This document shows, piece after piece, positions 10,501 to 16,493 of a stretch of 32,866 bases of DNA (the first letter of the stretch is position 1; every line of letters begins with the position of its first letter). Origin of the DNA: Prevotellaceae bacterium. GTDB taxonomy: Bacteria; Bacteroidota; Bacteroidia; Bacteroidales; Paludibacteraceae. Location: assembly GCA_031260925.1 (NCBI GenBank), contig JAISKN010000290.1, positions 1-32,866 on the forward strand. Reading direction: 5' to 3'. The notes under the pieces were generated by a model. That model saw only the letters and a program-made list of their open reading frames with translations. It was not told the origin of the DNA and ran no database searches. The position numbers were made by a program, and so were the translations under genes.

Positions 10501-10749
10501 TACTTTTTCGTGTCCTGTGTAGGTAACAGAGAGTATTGCTCCGTCTGAAACGGAAAGTTGAAACTGTCCGTTGTAGTCAGTAACAGTGCCGTTGCTTGTG
10601 CCTTGTTCCAAAACGGTGGCACCAATAAGAGCCTCGTTGTTTTGGTCGGAAACTTTACCGCTGATTGTCCGTTTTTCCTGCGCCGAAACGTTCGCAATAA
10701 ACCCGCACATCACAAAGAGCAACGTAATTTTTTTTAGCGTGTTTTTCAT
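7543..10749 (-). CDS. SusC/RagA-family TonB-linked outer membrane transporter
   Basis: The 1068-residue product has a signal peptide ending ANVSA. A carboxypeptidase-regulatory-like domain (about 27-108: [31 protein letters not shown]) is followed by the TonB-box-like segment [10 protein letters not shown]. The plug domain (about 118-230) shows [49 protein letters not shown]. The remainder is a 22-strand-type barrel ending in phenylalanine (FGIDLTF). With SusD it forms the outer-membrane import complex energised by TonB-ExbBD. No separate N-terminal signalling domain is seen, so anti-sigma control is not indicated. It is the first gene of the SusC-SusD-lipoprotein operon. Length and architecture are normal. 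Confidence 0.97.
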   Translation of the reverse strand: [1068 protein letters not shown]

Positions 10750-10842
10750 AATTATAAGAAACTTGTTTTTTAGTTAAAGTTATTTTTTAAAATTTTGTTT
10801 TTTGTTTATTTTGTTTTCTAATTTGGCAATATAATGCCAATA

Positions 10843-10916
10843 CGTCATTGCGAGAAAATGCGCAACTCAAATACTGTAAATATTCACTTCCAAATTGCAT
10901 TTTCGAAGCAATCGGA
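10843..10916. repeat. Degraded GTCATTGCGAG-type palindromic element
   Basis: The segment begins cgtcattgcgag and ends cgaagcaatcgg. These are the same termini as the intact 19938-20022 element, with a partly matching internal arm (gagaaaatgc against gcattttc). It lies between susC and the GIY-YIG gene and looks like a decayed copy. Confidence 0.6.
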
Positions 10917-10935
10917 AAAGTGTAGATTTTTATTT

Positions 10936-11229
10936 TTAAAGTAACCGTTCAAATAAATCTTCCCAAGTAGGATTTTGTGTTTCTATCAATTTAATTTTTG
11001 TCGCTCTATTTCCACCTTTAATTCTTTTTTCTTCTGCAATAGCAAATTCAATACGTGTAAAAGAATAAAAATATACCAATAGATGACAGTTGTATTTTGC
11101 TGTAAATGAATTTGAATGAAAATTTTGTTTATGTTCCAATACTCTCTTTTTCAGGTTGCTTGTTACACCTGTGTATAATACTCCATTTTTTTTATTTGTC
11201 ATTATGTAGACACAACCGCCATATTCCAT
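10936..11229 (-). CDS. GIY-YIG nuclease superfamily protein (YhbQ/UPF0213-like)
   Basis: The 97-residue protein has the single-domain GIY-YIG layout: VYIMTNKKNGVLYTGVTSNL, where Y..YTG forms the two-part motif, then RVLEHKQ with its conserved arginine, and a C-terminal IKGGNRATKIKLIE segment resembling the family's K.W.R.KK.ali pattern. These small stand-alone proteins are abundant in Bacteroidota, often in several copies, and are presumed DNA nucleases or structure-binding proteins of unsettled function. It is bounded by repeat remnants and does not appear to belong to an operon. The ATG at 11229 gives the expected family length. Confidence 0.9.
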   Translation of the reverse strand: MEYGGCVYIMTNKKNGVLYTGVTSNLKKRVLEHKQNFHSNSFTAKYNCHLLVYFYSFTRIEFAIAEEKRIKGGNRATKIKLIETQNPTWEDLFERLL

Positions 11230-11305
11230 ATTTTTTTTATTTTCATTGTTTCTGTTTTGCGATTGCTTCAGCCCGCACTATGTTTGTTATTATTGACAAT
11301 GTTAG

Positions 11306-11332
11306 TCCTGCGCGGGCTTCGCAATGACGTAC
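11306..11332. repeat. Half-copy of a GTCATTGCG-type palindromic element
   Basis: The segment ggcttcgcaatgacgtac carries the cgcaatgacg terminus of the palindromic family without a matching left arm. It is probably a remnant, and lies upstream of the GIY-YIG gene. Confidence 0.45.
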
Positions 11333-11337
11333 ATTTT

Positions 11338-11372
11338 AAAAAAGCGAAGCGTTGTTAGCACTTCGCTTTTTT
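11338..11372 (-). terminator. Intrinsic terminator after the 258-residue secreted protein gene
   Basis: A perfect 12-bp stem (AAAAAAGCGAAG against CTTCGCTTTTTT) with an 11-base loop gives a GC core flanked by A and T runs. It works in either direction. It begins 24 bases after the stop of the 11396-12172 gene. Confidence 0.8.
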
Positions 11373-11395
11373 CTAAATGATTAACTGCAACGCTA

Positions 11396-12172
11396 TTAAC
11401 GTACATTCAACATTGTTTTAGCCACGCCTCTTGTTCCGTTTTTGAGGAAAGGAACTGCGATGAACATACCTTCAATTTGGTCAGCATCGGTAACATTAAG
11501 TTTCAACCCTTGCAAGTTGTAGAACTCAAAGTATTCAATGTTTTCTGTGTCAGCAAAAATATCTTCTAAACCTGCTGGAAGTTCAGACGGACGTGCAATT
11601 CCAGGAACTGCATATTCGCCTTCAAGTCCTTCATAACCGCCTGGCATTGCAGGAGCATCTGCGCCTGCAGCAATAGCAACAGCAAGATTGCCGTAACCAT
11701 AAACGTTGTACTCCCAAGTACCGTTGCCATCAACTCCACCTTGACCAATTTGGAAGTGGATATACTTGTTGTCATTGTTCAAAGTGCTGAAATTAATGTC
11801 GGGCATAAGTTGCTTAAATACAATAGCAATAGCATACACATTAGATGTGCCTTGTCTTTCCAAACGGAAAGAATGTTTGTTAACCGTTTCGCTAATTGCA
11901 GAACGAACATCTTGCAATGCCAAAGTATTACCTGGAGTTTCTGCAAGCCAAGATAGAACTTGAGCGTTAGTTACTTTGATAGCAAAAATGAACATCTGAT
12001 TTACAGCGGGTTCTTCAGCAATCCAAGTGCCTGTTTCCAAGTCGTAATTACCAACTTCACCTACAGGATTACCTGTACCGCCAGTTGCAGCACTGCCTTC
12101 AGAAAAGCCTAATTGTGCGTTAGCACTTACTGCCATTACAGCAGCAACAAAAAGAAAAGTAAATTTTTTCAT
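11396..12172 (-). CDS. Secreted protein of unknown function with a T9SS-like C-terminal segment
   Basis: I do not recognise this 258-residue protein as a named family. It has a clear signal peptide (cut after SANA, about residue 19), a mature region rich in Gly, Ala and Asn without cysteines in its body, and a C-terminal stretch EYFEFYNLQGLKLN...GMFIAVPFLKNGTRGVAKTMLNVR. That ending resembles the short sorting-tail variant seen in secreted proteins of Prevotella and Bacteroides relatives (YFNLQG...GIYI...K). It is flanked by its own terminator and a 360-base gene-free stretch upstream, so it is a single-gene unit. An extracellular or surface location is likely. The function is unknown, and the tail assignment is tentative. 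Confidence 0.85.
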   Translation of the reverse strand: MKKFTFLFVAAVMAVSANAQLGFSEGSAATGGTGNPVGEVGNYDLETGTWIAEEPAVNQMFIFAIKVTNAQVLSWLAETPGNTLALQDVRSAISETVNKHSFRLERQGTSNVYAIAIVFKQLMPDINFSTLNNDNKYIHFQIGQGGVDGNGTWEYNVYGYGNLAVAIAAGADAPAMPGGYEGLEGEYAVPGIARPSELPAGLEDIFADTENIEYFEFYNLQGLKLNVTDADQIEGMFIAVPFLKNGTRGVAKTMLNVR

Positions 12173-12533
12173 AGTAAAAAAATGTTTTTAAGATGTAAAT
12201 AAATTATTAAAAATTGTAGTGCAAAATTACGGAAAAGCGTTTTTTAAATAATATAACAAAAATTTCAATATAGAAAAAAAAGGGTATTTTGATAATAAAT
12301 ATATTGATAATCAGAATTTTAGGTAAGCAAAAAATATGAAATAGTATTTAGAAAAATCAATATAAAGGTCAAAAACTAACAATAAAAACAGACTAAACAA
12401 ATGCTGTAATTCAAAGTCGAATTGTAAATAATATAAAATTATTTAGTCCTAAAAAATAGTTATCAGTTAATTTTTTATAATAACCTGCGTTTTCTTATCT
12501 GCGAAAATCTGTCTAATCCGCGTTATCTGCGTG
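12173..12533. other. Gene-free AT-rich stretch
   Basis: I see no credible ORF here. It must contain the promoter of the 258-residue secreted protein gene, but no confident TAnnTTTG box stands out. The last 45 bases belong to the dispersed TTTAGC-type repeat next to rlmB. Confidence 0.6.
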
Positions 12534-12537
12534 CTAA
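12488..12537. repeat. Dispersed repeat (TTTAGC...CGCAGAT type) covering the rlmB stop
   Basis: On the minus strand the segment reads tttagcacgcagataacg followed by cggattagacagatt. It is a variant of the family seen at 13331-13397, 13511-13538 and 16081-16107. The rlmB stop codon TAG lies in its first bases. Confidence 0.6.
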
Positions 12538-13301
12538 ACCGTAAATCTCTGTTTTACAGCCTCATACACTACAATTCCAGCAGCAACAGAAACGTTGAGA
12601 GATTGAATTTTGCCCAAAATCGGAATGGAAACTTTGCTGTCGGCAAGTTTTAAGATTTCGGGTGAAATACCAATGTCTTCCGCACCCAAAACCAATGCCA
12701 ACGGCGAGTTGTAACTCTCTTTGGTGTAATTCTTGTTGGCTTTTTCGCTCACGCAAATAATTTCTAACCCGCTGTCTTTGAGAAACTTAACAGTTTTTTC
12801 CAAATTTTCCGTTCTGCAAACAGGCAAAATATGGAGTGCGCCCGCCGAAGTTTTTACCGCATCGGCGTTTGCTGCTGCCGACTTGTGCGCAGGCACAATA
12901 AGCGCATCAACACCTGCACATTCGCAGGTGCGGGCAATCGCGCCGAAGTTGCGCACGTCTGTAACGCTGTCCAGCACAACCACAAAAGGCGTTTTACCTT
13001 CCTCGTAAAGCGTTGGGATTATGCTTGTTACGTCTTGATAGGTGATTGGCGAGATAAACGCCACAACGCCCTGATGATTTTTGTCTGTGAGCCGATTGAG
13101 TTTTTCGAGCGGCACGCGCTGCACAGGAATTTCACACAAACGAATTTTCTCGTAGAGTTCCTTCGCCAAACTTCCGCCCAACTCTCTGCGAATGAAAATT
13201 TTTTCAATATCTTTGCCTGCCTCCACCGCCTCAATCACAGCGTGCAGTCCAAAAATCATATTTTTTTCTTTAATTCTTTTTTCTCTGGTATTTTTTTCCA
13301 T
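12534..13301 (-). CDS. rlmB: 23S rRNA 2'-O-methyltransferase, RlmB/TrmH family
   Basis: The 255-residue protein belongs to the SPOUT class. The N-terminal substrate-binding domain has IFGLHAVIEAV and DKNHQGVVAFI. The knotted methyltransferase domain carries the three motifs NFGAIARTCECAGVDA, LVLGAEDIGIS and ISIPILG-like IPILGKIQSLNVSVAAGIVVYEA. RlmB methylates a ribose in the peptidyl-transferase centre of 23S rRNA (G2251 in E. coli) using S-adenosylmethionine. The start is ATG at 13301, with a -7 box just upstream. The stop codon lies on the edge of a dispersed repeat, so the last residues may differ from those of relatives. A paralogous TrmH-type target is the main alternative. Confidence 0.9.
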   Translation of the reverse strand: MEKNTREKRIKEKNMIFGLHAVIEAVEAGKDIEKIFIRRELGGSLAKELYEKIRLCEIPVQRVPLEKLNRLTDKNHQGVVAFISPITYQDVTSIIPTLYEEGKTPFVVVLDSVTDVRNFGAIARTCECAGVDALIVPAHKSAAANADAVKTSAGALHILPVCRTENLEKTVKFLKDSGLEIICVSEKANKNYTKESYNSPLALVLGAEDIGISPEILKLADSKVSIPILGKIQSLNVSVAAGIVVYEAVKQRFTV

Positions 13302-13315
13302 AAAATATTTTTTTG

Positions 13316-13323
13316 CAAAGTTA
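13316..13323 (-). promoter_or_regulatory. -7 box (TAACTTTG) upstream of rlmB
   Basis: The minus strand reads TAACTTTGC 14 bases before the rlmB ATG, implying a very short leader. The -33 position falls inside a dispersed repeat and shows no good TTTG. Confidence 0.55.
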
Positions 13324-13330
13324 CAATTTT

Positions 13331-13397
13331 TTTAGCCACGAATACACGAATATGCACGAATATTTTTTTTGTGTTAATTTGTGTATTCGCGGCTAAA
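13331..13397. repeat. Inverted pair of the TTTAGCCACGAATACAC repeat
   Basis: The left arm tttagccacgaatacac (13331-13347) and right arm gtgtattcgcggctaaa (13381-13397) are inverted copies with one mismatch. They lie directly upstream of the rlmB promoter. Confidence 0.8.
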
Positions 13398-13425
13398 TTG
13401 CAAAGAGCGCAGAAAATAGAAAAAA

Positions 13426-13504
13426 CCTGTCATTCCCGCGAAGGCGGGAATCTCCTTACTGTAATTTACAAATGGGATTCCCGCCTTCGCGGGAATGACA
13501 CCTG
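13426..13504. repeat. GTCATTCCCGC palindromic element, copy A
   Basis: Perfect 25-base inverted arms (13428-13452 and 13476-13500) enclose a 23-base spacer beginning tccttact. The variant here has cgaagg in the arm where copies B and C have cgcagg. It lies between queG and rlmB. Confidence 0.9.
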
Positions 13505-13510
13505 TTTTTT

Positions 13511-13538
13511 TGTGTTAATTCGTGTATTCGTGGCTAAA
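13511..13538. repeat. TTTAGCCACGAATACAC repeat forming the 3' end of queG
   Basis: On the minus strand the repeat reads tttagccacgaatacacg followed by aattaacac. In frame with queG it encodes FSHEYTN and the TAA stop. Confidence 0.8.
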
Positions 13539-14426
13539 TATTTTCTTAAAACCTGCACGTTTCAACGGCGAATTTTTGAAAAAGCGGTCAAATTTTCCGC
13601 GCGTAATTGTCTGCCAATCAAAATTATAAAATTCTTCTTGCGGGGAAAATTCAGGCGTTTTGTGCGGCGGCGAAGTTTTGTTGTAGGGACAAACATCGTT
13701 GCAGGTGTCGCAGCCGAAAAGGCGGTTGCCGAGCAGGGGTTTAAATTCGGCGGGAATTTCGCTGCGATGTTCGATTGTCAGGTACGACAGGCAACGGCGC
13801 GCATCAACAATTTTCGGGGAAATAATTGCTTTTGTCGGGCAGTTTTTTATGCAGTTTTCGCATTTATTGCAGTGATTTTCAGCAGGTTGCGAATATTCAA
13901 GTTCAATATCTAAAAAAAGTTCGCCGATAAAACAAAATGAGCCGAATTTTCGGTTAATCAGCATAGAATTTTTGCCTATCCAGCCCAAACCTGCCTTTTG
14001 CGCCAAAGCGCGCTCCAAAACGGGCGCGGAATCTACAAAGGCAATCCCATTGCAAGTTACAATTTCGGAGTTTATCTTTTCTAAAAGTTGATTTAATTTT
14101 TGCTTTATAACAAAGTGATAATCAACGCCGTAAGCATATTTTGCAATTTGCGGAACATTTTTTTCTAAAACTTTTTCAGGCTTGTAATTGAGCAAAACCA
14201 CCACCACCGATTTTGCGTTTTCAACTAACTTTTTTGGCGCAATTCTTTTATCAAAATAATTTTCCATATAACTCATTTCGCCGTTGTAAGATTTTGACAG
14301 CCAATCTCTTAAAAACTTTTCATCAGCAAAAAGCGGATCTGTATCTGCAAAACCGCAATCATCAAAGCCAAGTTTGAGGGCAAGGTCTTTTATTTGTTCA
14401 GTTGTAAGTTGCAAATCGTAAGTCAT
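13515..14426 (-). CDS. queG: Epoxyqueuosine reductase
   Basis: The last step of queuosine synthesis reduces epoxyqueuosine to queuosine in tRNA, using cobalamin and two 4Fe-4S clusters. The product has the QueG active-site region FVDSAPVLERALAQKAGLGWIGKNSMLI and two ferredoxin-type clusters, CNKCENCIKNCP and CDTCNDVCP. I start at the ATG at 14426 (MTYDLQL, 303 residues) instead of the track start at 14534, because the extra 36 codons run through an intergenic palindrome and have no family resemblance. The first codons look like degenerate heptamer repeats (acttacg, atttgca, acttaca). The last seven codons and the stop lie in a dispersed repeat, so both termini are unusual. The enzyme core appears intact. 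Confidence 0.92.
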   Translation of the reverse strand: MTYDLQLTTEQIKDLALKLGFDDCGFADTDPLFADEKFLRDWLSKSYNGEMSYMENYFDKRIAPKKLVENAKSVVVVLLNYKPEKVLEKNVPQIAKYAYGVDYHFVIKQKLNQLLEKINSEIVTCNGIAFVDSAPVLERALAQKAGLGWIGKNSMLINRKFGSFCFIGELFLDIELEYSQPAENHCNKCENCIKNCPTKAIISPKIVDARRCLSYLTIEHRSEIPAEFKPLLGNRLFGCDTCNDVCPYNKTSPPHKTPEFSPQEEFYNFDWQTITRGKFDRFFKNSPLKRAGFKKIFSHEYTN

Positions 14427-14485
14427 TGATTGATAATTAAGTAATGTAAAATAATTAATGTTATATTTTCTTTGCGGCTTTCCGA

Positions 14486-14536
14486 CTTTGCGCCTTTGCG
14501 TTAAGAAATGTGTTTTTTGAACGCAAAGGCACAAAG
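14486..14536. repeat. Intergenic palindrome with CTTTGCGCCTTTGCGTT arms
   Basis: Inverted 17-base arms (14486-14502 and 14520-14536) match with one mismatch. They belong to the loose family of aacgcaaaggcacaaag repeats. The position argues against the upstream start in the ORF track for queG. Confidence 0.75.
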
Positions 14537-14570
14537 ACGCAAAGTATTACATTGATAATTTTTTTGCACT

Positions 14571-14614
14571 TAACAAGTATGTTAGTAACAACATTGTTAC
14601 TAACATACTTGTTA
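14571..14614. repeat. Perfect 21-bp-arm palindrome
   Basis: Left arm taacaagtatgttagtaaca+a and right arm ttgttactaacatacttgtt+a are perfect inverted copies separated by only CA. It lies between the CYTH gene and queG. No T-run follows on either strand, so it does not look like an ordinary intrinsic terminator. Confidence 0.9.
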
Positions 14615-14659
14615 CATTTGTAATTATCTGATTGTAAGCACTTTATATTGCTTTTTCTT

Positions 14660-15130
14660 TCAGTTTTTCCAATTCAAAAACGGATTTTCGCTAATAAATG
14701 AATTGTAATATCGAATGTCCGCCGTAACTTCTTCGCCGATAAAAGGCGGGATTGCGAAAGTTTCGTCTTGGGTTTCAAGTTCGATTTCGGCGATAATTAA
14801 GCCCTCGTTTTCGTTGTTGAATACGTCAATTTCCCACTTTTTGCCTTTGTGCAGCAGGTCAAAGCGCGTTTTTGAAATAATCGGTTGCCGACACATTTCG
14901 GCGAGCATTGTTTGAGCATCGGCAAGCGGAATCTCATACTCGAACTCGTGGCGGGCAAAGCCGACAGAAGCAGTTTTGAGCGTCAAAAAAGCCTGCTGGT
15001 CTTTAATCCGTACCCTGACAACCCTGTTTTTATCGGCACAAATATAACCTTGCCTGATTTTGTGCGGCACGCCGTATTTCACAAAATCAAGGTTTTTTAC
15101 TAAAAATTTTCGTTCAATTTCTGTTGCCAT
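14660..15130 (-). CDS. CYTH-domain triphosphatase (short inorganic triphosphatase type)
   Basis: The 156-residue protein opens with MATEIERKFLV, the EIERKF signature of CYTH enzymes. It continues with alternating charged strands lining the tunnel: VVRVRIKD, AFLTLK, EFEYEIP, WEIDVF and LIIAEIELE. Single-domain bacterial CYTH proteins of this size usually hydrolyse inorganic triphosphate with a divalent metal; a class IV adenylate cyclase is the less likely alternative. It is cytoplasmic. Repeat-rich intergenic regions on both sides suggest that it is transcribed alone. Confidence 0.9.
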   Translation of the reverse strand: MATEIERKFLVKNLDFVKYGVPHKIRQGYICADKNRVVRVRIKDQQAFLTLKTASVGFARHEFEYEIPLADAQTMLAEMCRQPIISKTRFDLLHKGKKWEIDVFNNENEGLIIAEIELETQDETFAIPPFIGEEVTADIRYYNSFISENPFLNWKN

Positions 15131-15453
15131 AATGTTTGTTAATTCAAAGATTTAAAAATTCAAAGTAAGATTTTTTCGGTTGATAATTTTTTGAGGTGCT
15201 ATTAGTTTTTAAAAATTATCAAGATAATAGAAAAACAATAAAAAACAGAATATAAAATAAAGAAACCTGTCATTCCCGCGCAGGCGGGAATCTCCTTACT
15301 GCAATGTGCCAATGGGATTCCCGCCTGCGCGGGAATGACACCTATTTTTTTAGTTATTGCCAAAATTTATTTTCATAGCACCTCAAAAAAATTATTAACC
15401 GATTTTTTTTCAAGAATTGAATTTTTAAATCTTTGAATTTTTGAATTTTGTAT
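15131..15453. other. Gene-free stretch holding a palindromic element
   Basis: There is no credible ORF. A GTCATTCCCGC element occupies the middle, and it is framed by an inverted pair: attttttgaggtgctat on the left and atagcacctcaaaaaaat on the right. This suggests that the element sits in the loop of an older palindrome. Confidence 0.7.
15266..15344. repeat. GTCATTCCCGC palindromic element, copy B
   Basis: Inverted arms of the tgtcattcccgcgcaggcgg type enclose a spacer that again begins tccttactg. It has the same orientation as copy A. Confidence 0.9.
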
Positions 15454-15990
15454 TCACGCAATCAACGCCTCCGCCACTTCATCGGTTTTTTCCTGTCCGA
15501 GCAGCGTGAGGACTATCTCCAACGCGAACTGTTTGGTGCAGCCCGGACCTTTGCCTGTGATGATATTTTCGGACTTAACTACCCGTTTATCAACCACTTG
15601 CGCGCCTGTCAAATATTTTTCAAAACTTGGGTAACAGGTTACGGTTTTGCCTTCGAGAATGCCGAGTTTGCCCAAAACAGTGGGTGCGGCGCAAATCGCA
15701 GCAATTTTTTTGCCCTCATTATTGTGCTTTATCAGCAAATTATTCAAGCCTTCAAACTCGCACAGACGAATTGTCCCGCCGGGAAGAATTAAAATTTCGG
15801 CATCGGAATAATCGTTATCGGCGAACAGCGTGTCAGCCTTAACTATCACATTATGAGAGCCTTTCACCTCTAAAACATTTTCCATCGAAACGGAAATAAC
15901 GTTCAATTCCGCCCGCCGAAGAATATCAATCGTTTCAATGGCTTCGATTTCTTCAAAGCCGTTTGTTAGGAATAAATAACATTTTTTCAT
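15454..15990 (-). CDS. DJ-1/PfpI (YajL/ThiJ-like) family protein
   Basis: The 178-residue protein has the standard class I glutamine-amidotransferase-like fold. GFEEIEAIETIDILRRA lies at the N-terminus, ILILPGG at about 66-72, and the nucleophile elbow AAICAAPTVLGKLGILEGK has the family cysteine at C100. LLGQEKTDEVAEALI closes the chain. Members act as protein or nucleotide deglycases, chaperones or oxidative-stress proteins; the exact activity cannot be read here. Length is normal and the ATG at 15990 is well supported. It is cytoplasmic and appears to be a single-gene unit. Confidence 0.92.
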   Translation of the reverse strand: MKKCYLFLTNGFEEIEAIETIDILRRAELNVISVSMENVLEVKGSHNVIVKADTLFADNDYSDAEILILPGGTIRLCEFEGLNNLLIKHNNEGKKIAAICAAPTVLGKLGILEGKTVTCYPSFEKYLTGAQVVDKRVVKSENIITGKGPGCTKQFALEIVLTLLGQEKTDEVAEALIA

Positions 15991-16080
15991 TGTTTATATT
16001 TTTTATTTTCTATGCCAGATAAATATATTTTTACCACAAAATTCGCGAAGAATACACAGAGAAATTTTATAATTAAAATT

Positions 16081-16107
16081 TGTGTTAATTTGTGTAATCT
16101 GTGGACT
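16081..16107. repeat. CACAGATTACACAAATTAACAC repeat forming the 3' end of the vanZ-like gene
   Basis: On the minus strand the repeat reads aaagtccacagattacaca followed by aattaacac. In frame it encodes KSTDYTN and the TAA stop. A partial inverted partner (ttaccacaaaattcgcgaag) lies just beyond it at 16031-16050. Confidence 0.75.
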
Positions 16108-16492
16108 TTTTAATTATATTTTCTATTTTTTTACCAAAACAAAGTACAACCAAAATTGCCAAAATTCCGCCTAAAAAATCTGACAGTAAATCAAGCCATT
16201 CTGCTGTGCGGTAGGGCAAAAAACCTTGAATAATCTCAATCGCCAAGCCAAATAAAAACGGAAACAGCACAAACATTAGCAGTTTGTTTTTCCACAATGC
16301 AAAGGTTTTGTTTTTGAGAAAATAATCAAGAAACATTGCCGCCCCGATGCCAAAATACATCAAAATATGCACGATTTTATCAATGTTCGGTATAGCACTT
16401 TTGGGCAGTGAGTTGCCCGACATTACCGATAAAATCAGCACCACCAAGCAGGCAACCGCTGTGAATTTATTTTTGATTAAAAAACTTTTCAA
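16085..16492 (-). CDS. VanZ-like small membrane protein
   Basis: This 135-residue protein has four predicted membrane helices: FTAVACLVVLILSVM, IVHILMYFGIGAAMFLDYF, LLMFVLFPFLFGLAIEIIQGF and WLDLLSDFLGGILAILVVL. It carries the VanZ hallmarks DK..H...YF.lg and EI.QgflpyRtaEwlDll.d..G. VanZ-type proteins are linked to low-level teicoplanin resistance in some Gram-positives, but their general role is unknown. The start is a TTG at 16492, one base after the deoC stop, so the two genes are translationally coupled. No in-frame ATG occurs before the first helix. Its last residues and stop codon come from a dispersed repeat. Confidence 0.85.
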   Translation of the reverse strand: MKSFLIKNKFTAVACLVVLILSVMSGNSLPKSAIPNIDKIVHILMYFGIGAAMFLDYFLKNKTFALWKNKLLMFVLFPFLFGLAIEIIQGFLPYRTAEWLDLLSDFLGGILAILVVLCFGKKIENIIKKSTDYTN

Positions 16493-16493
16493 T

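Noticed and set aside
10750-10842. Riboswitch or attenuator ahead of susC
   Set aside because: The stretch is AT-rich with only a short aatttggcaatataatgcc inverted pair. Nothing resembles a known riboswitch core.
12831-13913. A 360-residue plus-strand ORF
   Set aside because: It runs antisense through rlmB and queG and across the repeats between them. Its middle is the well-known spurious peptide from GTCATTCCCGC repeats (CHSREGGN...DSRLRGND). Both opposite genes are clearly real.
14427-14534. N-terminal extension of QueG in the ORF track
   Set aside because: It reads through an intergenic palindrome with 17-base arms and bears no resemblance to QueG; the ATG at 14426 gives the usual length.
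13426-15344. CRISPR array
   Set aside because: The similar elements are nearly 2 kb apart, are palindromic as whole units and have a conserved spacer. No cas genes are present.
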